Assembly (NCBI GenBank): GCA_030681235.1
Contig: JAUXWY010000374.1
Coordinates: forward strand, 1-57,582
Origin: Pirellulaceae bacterium
Lineage (GTDB): Bacteria; Planctomycetota; Planctomycetia; Pirellulales; Pirellulaceae
Direction of reading: 5' to 3'
Length of the DNA stretch: 57,582 nt
Shown: in pieces, positions 17,548 to 26,256 of the stretch
Position numbering within the stretch: the first letter of the stretch is position 1
Layout: each line of letters begins with the position of its first letter
The notes under the pieces: model-generated
Told to the model about the DNA's origin: nothing
Seen by the model: only the letters and a program-made list of their open reading frames with translations
Databases searched by the model: none
Program-made: the position numbers and the translations under genes

Positions 17548-20496
17548 TTACTCCAAAAAGCGAAACTCGAGGGAAGCAAACAACGCCTGGACCAAGTCCA
17601 CCAAGGGGTCTGGGTCGTCGCTCAGATTCATCGTCAAATACTTGACTCCGGTTTGTATTTCCCCGTCGGTTGCCGACCTGCGGAGGCAGGCCTGATACGC
17701 CCATTCTATCAACTGGTGCTCGCTATTATCGAAGGTCGAGAGTTCTTTCAAGTTTTCTCGCAAGCGTCGAGCGGTCGCTTGGGCTCGGTCCGTGACCCAC
17801 GCCGAGTTCATCAACATCAGGCTCTGGGCGGGAAGCGTGGACCGATTTCTTTGACCGATCGAACGTCCGGGATCTGCAAAATCAAACTCGCGAAACAATG
17901 GCGGTAGCGAATTCCGAAATACGGATTGATAAACACTGCGTCGCAAGGATTGATGTGGATAATCGTAGTCCGCGACGGTTCCCGCTTGAATCGACGAGCC
18001 GGCGGTTTGGACGTCCAGTTCGCCACTGGCCAACAACATGGCGTCACGCAGGGCTTCCACTGAAAGCCGCCGTCGATAACCCGATGCATATAACGAATCA
18101 TGGGACGTGGCATCGGCGTTGGCAATGTGCCGTTGGTACGCATTGGAAGTCACAATCAAGCGAACCAGATGTTTGGTCGACCAACCACTATCGATCAGTT
18201 CGCAGGCCAGCCAATCCAGCAGTTCCGGGTGAGTGGGTTCGTCGCCGGTGGTGCCAAAGTTGTTCATTGAACCGACGAGCCCGCGACCCATCAGCCAGGA
18301 CCAAATTCGATTGGCATAGACTCGAGCCGTCAGGGGATTGTCACGCGCTGTCAACCACTGCGCCAACTCGAGCCGTCCATCCGAATCGGGTTTAAATGAA
18401 ATAGAAGTTGGAAACCCCTTGGCGGATAAAAAACCGCGCGGGACAAGTGGTCCAGGCCGTTTGTGATCGCCGCGAACCATGATGGGCAAATCGATGGTGG
18501 TCGGTTTGCGATTCAAGGTCATGAATTTGGGTCGGGAATCACGCTCGCGCTGCCACGTTCGTAATTGCCCCTCGCGCTGCGAAATTTGTTGGCGAAGTTC
18601 GGCCTCGCGGGAGGAAGGGGCATTCGCTGGATCTGTCGTTTGATTGAGTGTGGCCTCCGCCGGAGCTTGTGGCGGAGTGTCGGAAGCGACTTGCGGAAGA
18701 AACTGGACCGCATCAATGATCACGTGGCCATCGGCATTCTGATTCGAGATCATCACGTAGGCCTGCCCGTTGGCCTCGAAGCGAAACCTGCCCAGCGAAT
18801 GCCACAGGCCATCCACATTCGGTCGCAGGCGTTGATTGACGAGTTTCGTCGCTTGACCATCCGCGCTAAACACGTCCACCATCGCGTTGGTCGCTCGGTT
18901 GTCGCCTTTGGAATAGGCGATTCGCACGTCGTAATGCCCCGGCGTTAAGTTGGTCGGTTGAAACGTGGCTGTTTTTTGGCCCCGGTCTTGGGCTTCATCG
19001 TGTCGATAGCCCGCCTCCAAAAAGGGAGCCGTGTGCTGTGATTCGACCCAGCGACCGACCAACTGGGCATGTTGATCATCGACGACGATTCCGGCCACCG
19101 TCGAGATCGATACGTGGCGTTGTTTCTCGACGGTTGGCTCCAACTGAGATTTGAGCTGTTGCAGTTGCCGTTCGGCTTGGGCAATATTCTCCAGGAGTTG
19201 TTGATGAGTTTTGGCCTCGGTCGGCGAAAGCGGTAAAGAGGCTTCGACCCAAGTGGAAACATTGTCGTGTATCAAACCAGTCGAACCATCCAGAATTCCG
19301 GCCAATGCGTAATAGTCTCGAGTGGGGATTGGATCAAACTTGTGGTCGTGACAACGAGCACAGGAAATCGTCTGGGCCAAAAAAGTTTGGCCGATCACGT
19401 CCAATTGTTCGTCGATATAATCCAGCTCTAAAGCCCGTTTGTCTTGCGTTTCTAAGTTGGTGTTGCCCAGGGTCAAGAACGTCGTGGCGACCAGTTGTTG
19501 ACGGTATTGCTGCAGGACAAGCGGGTCGAGCAATTGTTCGGTCATAGGAGTCGCCAAGTGATCGCCCGCGATTTGTTCCAAGATCATTTGATCAAACGGT
19601 TTGTCGGTGTTGTACGAATCGATCAGATAGTCTCGATAACGCCAAGCGTTCGGTAAAACGAACCCTCGAAGAGTTACCGAGTCCGCGTATCGCACGACAT
19701 CCATCCAATGCCTCGCCCAGGTCTGGCCAAATGTTTCGTCCGCCAACAAACGCTCGATCTGCGATTGATAGAGTTGTTGGAACTCGACCGAGCGAGCATC
19801 GGGTGGCAAATCGGTGGGAAACTCGGGTGGTAGCCCGCTGAGGTCGAAGTGCAGTCGTCGCCAAATGGCTTGGGTTGATGCTGGCGGCAATGCTGTCAGT
19901 TGTCGTTGATCTAGTTGATGTTCGATGAATTGATCGATTGGATGGGCGGTGTCGATGTCTTTGTTCGGAAGTGATGGTCTGTTCACGGGACGATAGGCCC
20001 AATGTTGTTGGGCGTCGGCGGGACCCAGTGCCGCGTGGGACGGTGGGTTCATGGCCGGCGGAGCGTCTCGCGGGTCGACGGCTTGGTTCAGGATCCAACT
20101 TCGAACGTCTTGGATTTCAGCGGCCGAAAGTTTACCGGATGGCGGCATTTGTAGGTCGGGGTCTTCGTAAGAAATCGCTCGCCAGAGAAGGCTAGGTTCG
20201 AGATCTCCCGGCGAGATCGCTGGTCCGGAATCGCCACCGGTTTGCCAGCCTTGACGCGAGTCCAATCGCAACCCGCCACTGGCTTCGGCGTCGGAGTGGC
20301 ATTCCAGGCAACGTTCCACCAACAGCGGCCGAATGCGTTGCTCGAAGAATTGGACCGCGTCCTGGTCGAGTATCGAGGTTTGACCGAATGTGCGGACTTC
20401 CAGCATACAGACCACAGCGACTGTGATCAGCGAAGCGACCACGACTCGGGCCTCGCGTGTTTCGAACAGTCGATGTTTGATTGCCTGCATTGGCAT
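17548..20496 (-). CDS. PSCyt1/DUF1549/DUF1553 planctomycete cytochrome
   Basis: 982 residues with an N-terminal membrane anchor or signal (about 18-35). The first haem-type site is C63-L-E-C-H67 (PSCyt1). DUF1549 follows and ends with SCARCHDHKFDPIPTRDYY, holding a second CxxCH. A central beta domain (YRHDEAQ, then GHYDVRIAYSKGDNRATN and GHVIIDAVQFLP) resembles the golvesin/xanthan-lyase carbohydrate-binding-like module. DUF1553 occupies the C-terminus (LAQWLTARDNPLTARVYANR, NNFGTTGDEPTHPELLDWLA). Function of this family is not established; a redox role in degrading polymers is often proposed. It is the middle gene of a Uma2-DUF1549-DUF1501 operon. Confidence 0.92.
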   Translation of the reverse strand: MPMQAIKHRLFETREARVVVASLITVAVVCMLEVRTFGQTSILDQDAVQFFEQRIRPLLVERCLECHSDAEASGGLRLDSRQGWQTGGDSGPAISPGDLEPSLLWRAISYEDPDLQMPPSGKLSAAEIQDVRSWILNQAVDPRDAPPAMNPPSHAALGPADAQQHWAYRPVNRPSLPNKDIDTAHPIDQFIEHQLDQRQLTALPPASTQAIWRRLHFDLSGLPPEFPTDLPPDARSVEFQQLYQSQIERLLADETFGQTWARHWMDVVRYADSVTLRGFVLPNAWRYRDYLIDSYNTDKPFDQMILEQIAGDHLATPMTEQLLDPLVLQQYRQQLVATTFLTLGNTNLETQDKRALELDYIDEQLDVIGQTFLAQTISCARCHDHKFDPIPTRDYYALAGILDGSTGLIHDNVSTWVEASLPLSPTEAKTHQQLLENIAQAERQLQQLKSQLEPTVEKQRHVSISTVAGIVVDDQHAQLVGRWVESQHTAPFLEAGYRHDEAQDRGQKTATFQPTNLTPGHYDVRIAYSKGDNRATNAMVDVFSADGQATKLVNQRLRPNVDGLWHSLGRFRFEANGQAYVMISNQNADGHVIIDAVQFLPQVASDTPPQAPAEATLNQTTDPANAPSSREAELRQQISQREGQLRTWQRERDSRPKFMTLNRKPTTIDLPIMVRGDHKRPGPLVPRGFLSAKGFPTSISFKPDSDGRLELAQWLTARDNPLTARVYANRIWSWLMGRGLVGSMNNFGTTGDEPTHPELLDWLACELIDSGWSTKHLVRLIVTSNAYQRHIANADATSHDSLYASGYRRRLSVEALRDAMLLASGELDVQTAGSSIQAGTVADYDYPHQSLRRSVYQSVFRNSLPPLFREFDFADPGRSIGQRNRSTLPAQSLMLMNSAWVTDRAQATARRLRENLKELSTFDNSEHQLIEWAYQACLRRSATDGEIQTGVKYLTMNLSDDPDPLVDLVQALFASLEFRFLE

Positions 20497-20505
20497 GAAT
20501 TCGTC

Positions 20506-21174
20506 TTAGGTCTCTGGTTGGAGAAATCTCGCAATGATCAGCAGATTTTCTTGTTCGTCGAAAATAGCCGAGATGGGGAATTCTAGGTTGGCGATCACTT
20601 GGCTGCGGAGTTGGCCCGAGCTTGACTTCATATGGAGCCGATATTGGTGGGCACTCAACAGGTATTGTTCAACGACCTGGGCATCGGCGTTCACGATCCA
20701 GTATTCGCCGACACCATTTGCGGCATAGTCTTCGTATTTGACGCCACGGTCTCGTTCGGCGGTGGATTCCGATAAGACTTCGACGACCAAATCCGGGACG
20801 GGAAACTTCATGGTATCGGCGTGGAAGCTGTTGGCTTTCTCTGGTCCAAAGAACACGACGTCTGGTTCGTAATCGTTCCGGGGAAACACGCACAGACACT
20901 TTTCGTGTTTGACTTGGCCCACTTGGCGGATCAGTACATAGGTCGAAAGCAGCCTAAACAAATTGCCAGTGGCGTCCAAGTGCTTGTTGCGGGCTGGTGA
21001 GTGCAGCACGATTTCGCCGTCGATAAACTCTACCTTTTGTTCGGGCGTCATGTCGGCATAAAACCTCTGTCGCCGTTGTTGTTCGCGGTTAAATTCGTGT
21101 TGCAGCATGGACAGGATCTGCGGCAATTGGGGCGAGTGACGCAGTGATTGCAGGAGGTTGTCGAAAGAGGTCAT
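20506..21174 (-). CDS. Uma2 family protein
   Basis: 222 residues. The core motifs KVEFIDGEIVLHSPA, YEPDVVFFG, PDLVVEVLSESTAERD and KYEDYAANGVGEYWIVN match Uma2/DUF820 with its PD-(D/E)xK-like active-site residues (Asp in EPDVV, Glu in VVEVLS). It has no signal peptide. The stop lies only 9 bases before the start of the PSCyt1/DUF1549 gene on the same strand, so all three genes probably share a transcript. The coupling of a cytoplasmic nuclease-fold protein to exported DUF1549/DUF1501 proteins is unexplained. Confidence 0.88.
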   Translation of the reverse strand: MTSFDNLLQSLRHSPQLPQILSMLQHEFNREQQRRQRFYADMTPEQKVEFIDGEIVLHSPARNKHLDATGNLFRLLSTYVLIRQVGQVKHEKCLCVFPRNDYEPDVVFFGPEKANSFHADTMKFPVPDLVVEVLSESTAERDRGVKYEDYAANGVGEYWIVNADAQVVEQYLLSAHQYRLHMKSSSGQLRSQVIANLEFPISAIFDEQENLLIIARFLQPET

Positions 21175-21266
21175 CGGTCAAGTCTCGCTATGGAATACAC
21201 GTCCAGTCCAGTCGATATTATAAGCGATCTGGCGTATTTCGCAACGCAAGCCTTAGGCCGTGCCAG

Positions 21267-22256
21267 TTACCTGCCGGTTCTTGATCTGTTTTTTCGCGAC
21301 TCGCGTACGACGCGAACTAGGTTGTTTTTCATGGCTCGCGTTGTTCGGAGCGGATCGAATTTTTCAAAGTTGTATTTTCCGGCCCACTCCGACATTTCAT
21401 AGTGCTCCTCGTGTTCGGGATCGGAGATCGCAGCTAAGAAGTCTGCAAATCCCCAAACCCCACCGACGTCTTCGGGTGGACAGCTGTGTTTGCCATCTAG
21501 GCAACGCGGGAACTCCGACGCGGGAGCTGTCGAGGTCTCCACTTGTTCCAGCGAAACGGTATGAGACCAACCGTCGCCGAAATCATACAGGAACTTCATT
21601 TTTAACGTGGGTCGCTTGGTGGGCACCAAGTCGCTCAGACGGTAGTCCGCCTCGTTGTGGTAATCTTCCGTCTCGCCCATCATTTCCAGATCGGCATATT
21701 GCTTTCCTTTAATGGTGAACTGGTGAAGGTGGTAACTCTGCCATCCCATGGCGGCTTCGATGACAGCCGCTAGTTCGAATAGGTTCAGATCAAGTGTTTC
21801 TATCAGCCGCCAAATCTTCGGTTTGAATTCGTCAAGTTGGATATTCAGGCGATAAACGAGCACCTCCGCTCCTTTAGTGCTCGCCTCTTGAGTTTGGGTT
21901 GTATGCTTGGATAGTTCACGCCGTTCCTTGCGTTGGGAAATAATCTGGTCCATGATCCGATCCAGGTCTTCTTTCGAGGCGTTGTTCTGAGCCCAAAAGG
22001 AAAAACCCGACGACAACTTCTTTTTCCATTTCGGCAACAGCTCGGGATCGACCAAAACCTCGATGGAGCGAGCGGTTTTGGGTTGTCGTTCGATCAGGCC
22101 CTTCTGTTCTAGCGACTTCAGCATGTTGTTGACGGACGGCACCGAGACCTTCAAGGTGTCGCCGATTTCGGACATCGAAGGCGCCTGTCCAAATGCCTCC
22201 GTATAAGCATGGATAAAAGACAAATAACGCCCTTGTGTCTCAGTAAATAATGTCAT
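21267..22256 (-). CDS. LexA-type HTH fused to PRiA4 ORF-3-like domain
   Basis: 329 residues. The N-terminal ~65 residues look like the LexA DNA-binding winged helix (RYLSFIHAYTEAFGQAPSMSEI, SVPSVNNMLKSLEQKGLIER). No LexA peptidase domain follows. After a charged linker comes a plasmid pRiA4b ORF-3-like domain from about 130: VYRLNIQLDEFKPKIWRLIE, MGWQSYHLHQFTIKG, FLYDFGDGWSHTVSLE and CPPEDVGGVWGFADFL. The latter family is widespread in mobile-element and defence neighbourhoods with no proven function. The combination suggests a DNA-binding regulator; its targets are unknown. Confidence 0.85.
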   Translation of the reverse strand: MTLFTETQGRYLSFIHAYTEAFGQAPSMSEIGDTLKVSVPSVNNMLKSLEQKGLIERQPKTARSIEVLVDPELLPKWKKKLSSGFSFWAQNNASKEDLDRIMDQIISQRKERRELSKHTTQTQEASTKGAEVLVYRLNIQLDEFKPKIWRLIETLDLNLFELAAVIEAAMGWQSYHLHQFTIKGKQYADLEMMGETEDYHNEADYRLSDLVPTKRPTLKMKFLYDFGDGWSHTVSLEQVETSTAPASEFPRCLDGKHSCPPEDVGGVWGFADFLAAISDPEHEEHYEMSEWAGKYNFEKFDPLRTTRAMKNNLVRVVRESRKNRSRTGR

Positions 22257-22643
22257 GCGATTTCTTTCGACGAATTGGAAAACAATGGAACGGGGGCGAA
22301 CATTAATGAACCCGGTCGCTGGCCCAGCGGCCTGCCCATCGTATCATAAAACGATGGATTTACGAACTCGCTATCGAATAGGATTTGTCCTGAAATACAT
22401 TCCGGATTTCGACGGCTCTGCCGATCCAAAGGCAATTTAGCGAGTGCTGGTGTACCGGCTTCAGCCCAATTCCGCTAATTTACCGTCGACCAATTCATCG
22501 ATAGACTCGAAGTGGCTAGCAACTATCGAGTCAAGTGCTGGTTTTTTGTATTGACCAGGCGAGATGAACCGTTAGACTTTATCTCGGAGAGGGCTCTCAT
22601 TTGTTTTGGGCTCTCATTTGTTGTAATGGGAAAGGGAAAACGC
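22257..22643. other. Intergenic region upstream of cassette A1
   Basis: 387 bases between divergent genes. Holds a small hairpin (CCATCGT...ACGATGG near 22337-22358), a truncated copy of the palindromic repeat (listed separately) and the presumed A1 promoter. The A1 frame is open from 22512 (GTG), but the sequence before 22644 is not signal-peptide-like. Confidence 0.5.
22424..22467 (+). repeat. Half copy of the palindromic repeat element
   Basis: TTTAGCGAG-T-GCTGGTGTACC and onward through GGCTTCAGCC (22436-22467) matches the left arm at 56303-56334 with one mismatch. The preceding bases CCGAT-CAAAGGCAA also match the left flank of that copy. The right arm is missing, so this is probably an internally deleted copy. 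Confidence 0.75.
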
Positions 22644-23441
22644 ATGGCAGATCAGTTGTTTCGAAAATGCCTCTTTTGTCTCTCAATATCGCTCCTGTTA
22701 ACACAGGGTATTGAAAGAACGGAGGCCCAGACATACGCACATGGGTTCCAGATTCATTGCCGTAAATTTATTCCGGGTGGGCCTGGATTAATGAACTTCT
22801 TTATAGAAGTTCCGATGACCGTACCTGGAGTCCAAGACGGGTGGGGTGAGGTTAAGCACTATTCGCAGTACGATCCCAATCACAATCCACACCATTCTAG
22901 CTGTAACGGGTTACCGTATCCGTATGGTACCGTAACTATCGACCCGGCGTGGACAGTAAACCACCCATTCTTCGGGCAAGTGACTGGAGGGAATACGAGG
23001 TTTTTCTTTGACTGGGTGTACGAAGACTACAACCAGCCAGCTGGTCTTGATTATAGCCAAAATTGTCATGGGTATGCGTTTGATAAGGGTGATTGGCCGG
23101 ACAGTGCTTACTATCTCGTGAGCTTTATTCCGTTTGTGAACAATTGCTTTGTACCATGTTACCCCAATGAAGCGTCAAAAGTTTCGAACTTAAGCAGACA
23201 TTCATTGAAAGTGACCGGTACGATGTGCCCGGACCCATTTATACCTTTGTTTCAAAAGCCAAAGTACATAACTAGCTCCGAGCAGTACGCAACTAGCGGA
23301 ATCTACACCCGTGCCAACGGGTGCCCATTTGGTTTAGATGAAGGCGGTCGAAGTGTTGTATGGGCGCACCGTGCTGAGAAATGGGATTGGCAACCAAACT
23401 GGAGCCCGACACAATTTTCCGGGTATAAGCCAGGGAATTAA
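22644..23441 (+). CDS. Cassette protein A1: secreted Cys-rich protein, putative cysteine hydrolase
   Basis: 265 residues from the ATG at 22644, which has an AAAGGG site; the ATG at 22626 is an alternative. A signal peptide ends near TEAQ29. No family is recognised. It is clearly homologous to the protein at 54256-55062: shared blocks are YDPNH, DWVY, DYS-NCH (Cys141-His142), PCY, RHS-KVTGTMC (His186), SSEQ-ATSG-YTR (Glu213), NGCP-GLD, KWDW and YKP. A conserved Cys after Asn, a later His in a beta-strand-like context and a conserved polar residue fit an NlpC/P60- or CHAP-like cysteine hydrolase, but this is inference. Several paired Cys suggest disulfides. Followed 67 bases later by B1. Confidence 0.7.
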   Translation: MADQLFRKCLFCLSISLLLTQGIERTEAQTYAHGFQIHCRKFIPGGPGLMNFFIEVPMTVPGVQDGWGEVKHYSQYDPNHNPHHSSCNGLPYPYGTVTIDPAWTVNHPFFGQVTGGNTRFFFDWVYEDYNQPAGLDYSQNCHGYAFDKGDWPDSAYYLVSFIPFVNNCFVPCYPNEASKVSNLSRHSLKVTGTMCPDPFIPLFQKPKYITSSEQYATSGIYTRANGCPFGLDEGGRSVVWAHRAEKWDWQPNWSPTQFSGYKPGN

Positions 23442-23508
23442 GGCATTATTCATTACGGCAGATCGGTTTCGATCGGTGATTTGCATTTGTTTGACAAAGG
23501 AAATTGGA

Positions 23509-24378
23509 ATGACTGAGTTAGTTAAGATCTTGGTTTTTGTATGTTTTCTTGCACTATCGTGTGTCCATGGAATACTTGGGCAGGATATTCCTCCAGACGG
23601 CCAACATCAATTTGATCGCGTCGCCAAGTTTAACGAGGTTCGGAATCGATCGTTCGACGAGAATCTAAAGGCCATTACCACCGACGACGGAGGATTAGGC
23701 AGTTGGCTGATCATGGGTGTCCTGACAAACACTCTGGGTTGGAAAGACTATTTCTATCCAGTATTTGCGGACCCGAGGATGCGTCGGATGCACGAGCAAT
23801 TGGCCGGCATGGATAAAGCCGCGCGTCACGCAGCATTATCGCAAATTGCCGGGTCAATCGTTCAAAGCCTTGAGTCAATGAAATCGGATGATATCGCTGC
23901 CGGTGACTTTAGTTTGGCGCATGGTTCGCGATGTATGTTATTCGTGCTCTGTGAGTACGACGATCCTAGATTAGAAGAGGTGGTCGATCAATGGCGAGAG
24001 GTCCGTGAATTCATCAAGGCAAAGTACCCGCGTGGTTTGACCGTCGATGAGAATGGCAATAAGGTCGGGCTTTACACTCCGGTCGAGAGCATTGACGAAA
24101 TCTACCTGTACAATGTCTACTTTCAAAAACTCGTTCGACTCAAAGGACGGCAAGACGCGGAGCGACAAATCAATGAACACGCCCGAATGGCAGACATATA
24201 CGAACCATTCTGGTTTATCAAAGAACTGACTTGGATGAACGAAGGAAAGGATGAGCGAGTATTTGCGGCGGTGTTGGGTTCAGGCGGAGCAGGCCGACAA
24301 TTGAGTTTGGACACACTCCCTGGATCGGAGTTGCTAAGAATGCTGCGTGAAGAGGTTTCAAAGTTAGACGCGGAGTGA
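23509..24378 (+). CDS. Cassette protein B1: secreted helical protein of unknown function
   Basis: 289 residues from the ATG at 23509, with AAAGGA upstream; the open frame before it overlaps A1. Signal peptide ends near ILGQ. Homologous throughout to the protein at 53309-54202: shared blocks are DR-AKF-EV-NR-F-ENL, T-DGGLGS, MG-LT, DPRMRRMHE, HG-RCMLF, QK-VR-KG, DER-F and GAGR-LS. It is predicted mostly helical, with no known enzyme motif. Conserved order after A in both copies suggests the two proteins work together, for instance as enzyme and binding partner or inhibitor (inference). The A1-B1 region looks more A/T-rich than its neighbours. Confidence 0.7.
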   Translation: MTELVKILVFVCFLALSCVHGILGQDIPPDGQHQFDRVAKFNEVRNRSFDENLKAITTDDGGLGSWLIMGVLTNTLGWKDYFYPVFADPRMRRMHEQLAGMDKAARHAALSQIAGSIVQSLESMKSDDIAAGDFSLAHGSRCMLFVLCEYDDPRLEEVVDQWREVREFIKAKYPRGLTVDENGNKVGLYTPVESIDEIYLYNVYFQKLVRLKGRQDAERQINEHARMADIYEPFWFIKELTWMNEGKDERVFAAVLGSGGAGRQLSLDTLPGSELLRMLREEVSKLDAE

Positions 24379-24498
24379 ACCTGGTGTAAAACTTGGTGTT
24401 TTTTCGCAGAATCGGCACGGAATAGCATCGATAGGAACGGGAACCACACGAGATTCGAAGTTTGCAGAATTCATCGCTACGTTTGTGTTCTGCGAACT

Positions 24499-25623
24499 TC
24501 ACTTTGGCGACGCAAATCTTGGGTTGGGTCGAACTAGAAAGTTTTTTTCGAAGCGGACTTGATAGTCGGGAAATCTAGCGTCGGCGTTCCAGTAGTCTGT
24601 GCTGACGAATTGCGCGCCGCTGGCGATGGCTTTGTCGCGTTGACTGGGGTCGTTGACTCGCGCTTGAAAAGTACTGGCGTCGGCCCGAGTTCGTACAATA
24701 AGACCTTGTTTCACCGACTGGCGAATCTCGTCGAATTGCCCGAACGGGTCGTTGAGTTTGCGAAAGGCCGCCGCCGGATGATCGGGTCCAACCGACGCCA
24801 ACATCGCACGACCTTCTAATGATGGATTGTCTTCCAGGTACCGATCTCGAACCGCTCCTTCATTGTCGAGTGCGAAAAAGATTTTGCCGCGACAATCTTT
24901 TAAACGTGGCCAACCATCCGTCCGAATTGCGTCCCGAAGACTGGCGTGAGTGCCGCGAAACTCGTCAGGAGTCAGTAAACGCTCGGTTGCAATGCCGGCT
25001 CGGATTTCCTCGTCGACGCCCAGCAGTTGGGCTCGGTCAAACGGCAGCAACTTCAACGAGGAGGGTACAGCCGATTGTTCTTTCAATTCGACCAAGACCA
25101 GAATCGGTACGTGGTCGGAGTTTTCTAGCGACCATCGATCGATCTCTTGCAATGCGTCCAGGAACGTCTCGTTTCGTGTCGCGTAGTCGAAGTTCGGATC
25201 GTGAATGATCTTGAGTCCGGGCTTCAGCAATTTTCCATCGCGATTCGGAATGTACTGAGGTTCCTTGCCCGAGTCTCGCAGCATTTGCAACCCCAGCGGG
25301 TTGGCAAACAGTCCGCCTGCGGGATCGGCGTACACATCCAATTCGAATTGCCGGATGCCTTGATTCAATTGTTCGGTCAATGATGGATGCGTGTAATCGA
25401 TAGATTCGGCGATTCGCTTTCCGCCCAATCCGATGAACTTCATCAATTCCGGCTCGGGAGCCACATGATAGGAATTATGACTGCCGATGATTTGCAATTC
25501 ATTGAGACGCAGTTGATCGTGTTCGGCCGGCAATTGACCGTAGGCAGCACGGGCCAACACGGTCACTGCGAACCAAGCGCAGATGCCGGCAAACCGAAAT
25601 CGTCGAACAAACACCATAGCCAT
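24499..25623 (-). CDS. Secreted Ca2+-dependent PI-PLC-family phosphodiesterase
   Basis: 374 residues from the ATG at 25623, which has GGAG ten bases upstream; earlier residues in the open frame are not needed. Signal peptide ends near ARAAYG. The catalytic histidine block is IIGSHNSYH, followed by IRQFELDVYAD (metal-binding Glu/Asp), KIIHDPNFDY, ILVLVELKEQ, KIFFALDNEG and the C-terminal FVSTDYWNAD. These match the Ca2+-dependent phosphatidylinositol-specific phospholipase C family of bacteria. The substrate is probably a phosphodiester lipid outside the cell; which one cannot be read from sequence. Confidence 0.85.
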   Translation of the reverse strand: MAMVFVRRFRFAGICAWFAVTVLARAAYGQLPAEHDQLRLNELQIIGSHNSYHVAPEPELMKFIGLGGKRIAESIDYTHPSLTEQLNQGIRQFELDVYADPAGGLFANPLGLQMLRDSGKEPQYIPNRDGKLLKPGLKIIHDPNFDYATRNETFLDALQEIDRWSLENSDHVPILVLVELKEQSAVPSSLKLLPFDRAQLLGVDEEIRAGIATERLLTPDEFRGTHASLRDAIRTDGWPRLKDCRGKIFFALDNEGAVRDRYLEDNPSLEGRAMLASVGPDHPAAAFRKLNDPFGQFDEIRQSVKQGLIVRTRADASTFQARVNDPSQRDKAIASGAQFVSTDYWNADARFPDYQVRFEKNFLVRPNPRFASPK

Positions 25624-25755
25624 GTGATGAAACTCCGTAGGGTAAAGACGGAGTTCCATGATAGAGCACACGGGGCCAGCACGTGAGGCGCCCTAGACTG
25701 CTAGAGGCCATCAACGGCTATTAATTCACGAATTCTTCACACCATGCCACGAGAT

Positions 25756-25775
25756 TCAAATCAAATCAAATCAAA
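25756..25775. repeat. TCAAA pentanucleotide repeat, four copies
   Basis: Four exact TCAAA units. The PTPS stop codon (TGA on the - strand, 25766-25768) falls inside the array, so slippage would alter its C-terminus. Confidence 0.8.
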
Positions 25776-26245
25776 TCGCTGGCGGCGGGCAAATAATCTT
25801 CGACCAAGCTATTGAGCGTCGCCTCGGCGAACGCTTCGTCCGTTTCCCAGACCACAACTTTGGTGACCTGAACGTCGTAGCCCACAAATTCTTGGCAGAG
25901 TTCCGGGGACACGACTTCCAGCAGATATTTGGCCATGCTTTCGGCGGTTGGGTTGTACGGCAAGGTGTAGAGCTTCATCGGGATGACCTGCTGCAATGCG
26001 TTGATTGCGTTTTGGTCGTCTTCGTGGACCAAGAAACCATGATCCCAATGTTCGTCCAACCAACCTTTGAAAGTTTTCTTGAGTTGGGAAAAATCGATCA
26101 CTCGGCCCACGGCATCGGCTTCTCGACCAGTCACATAAAAATCGACCACGTAGTTGTGACCGTGGAAAAATTCGCACGGGCCGCCGTGGTTCATCAGGCG
26201 GTGCCCGGCACAAAATTTGATGCGACGCATGATGGTCATGGCCAT
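25766..26245 (-). CDS. queD: 6-pyruvoyltetrahydropterin synthase-like (QueD/PTPS-I/III type)
   Basis: 159 residues from the ATG at 26245. Zinc ligands are His15 (FCAGHRL) and His28/His30 in the block C24-E25-F-F-H-G-H. A Cys three residues before HGH marks QueD-type enzymes (CPH4 synthase, queuosine and deazapurine pathway), and Glu in the next position marks PTPS-III enzymes that bypass FolB in folate synthesis. Here both are present, the CExxHGH form reported for bifunctional PTPS-I/III proteins. Catalytic Asp/His and Glu lie in HWDHGFLVHEDD and PTAESMAKYL. Third gene of an operon with folE2 and a MazG-like gene (11-base gap). Confidence 0.85.
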   Translation of the reverse strand: MAMTIMRRIKFCAGHRLMNHGGPCEFFHGHNYVVDFYVTGREADAVGRVIDFSQLKKTFKGWLDEHWDHGFLVHEDDQNAINALQQVIPMKLYTLPYNPTAESMAKYLLEVVSPELCQEFVGYDVQVTKVVVWETDEAFAEATLNSLVEDYLPAASDLI

Positions 26246-26256
26246 GAGAGTTGTCC

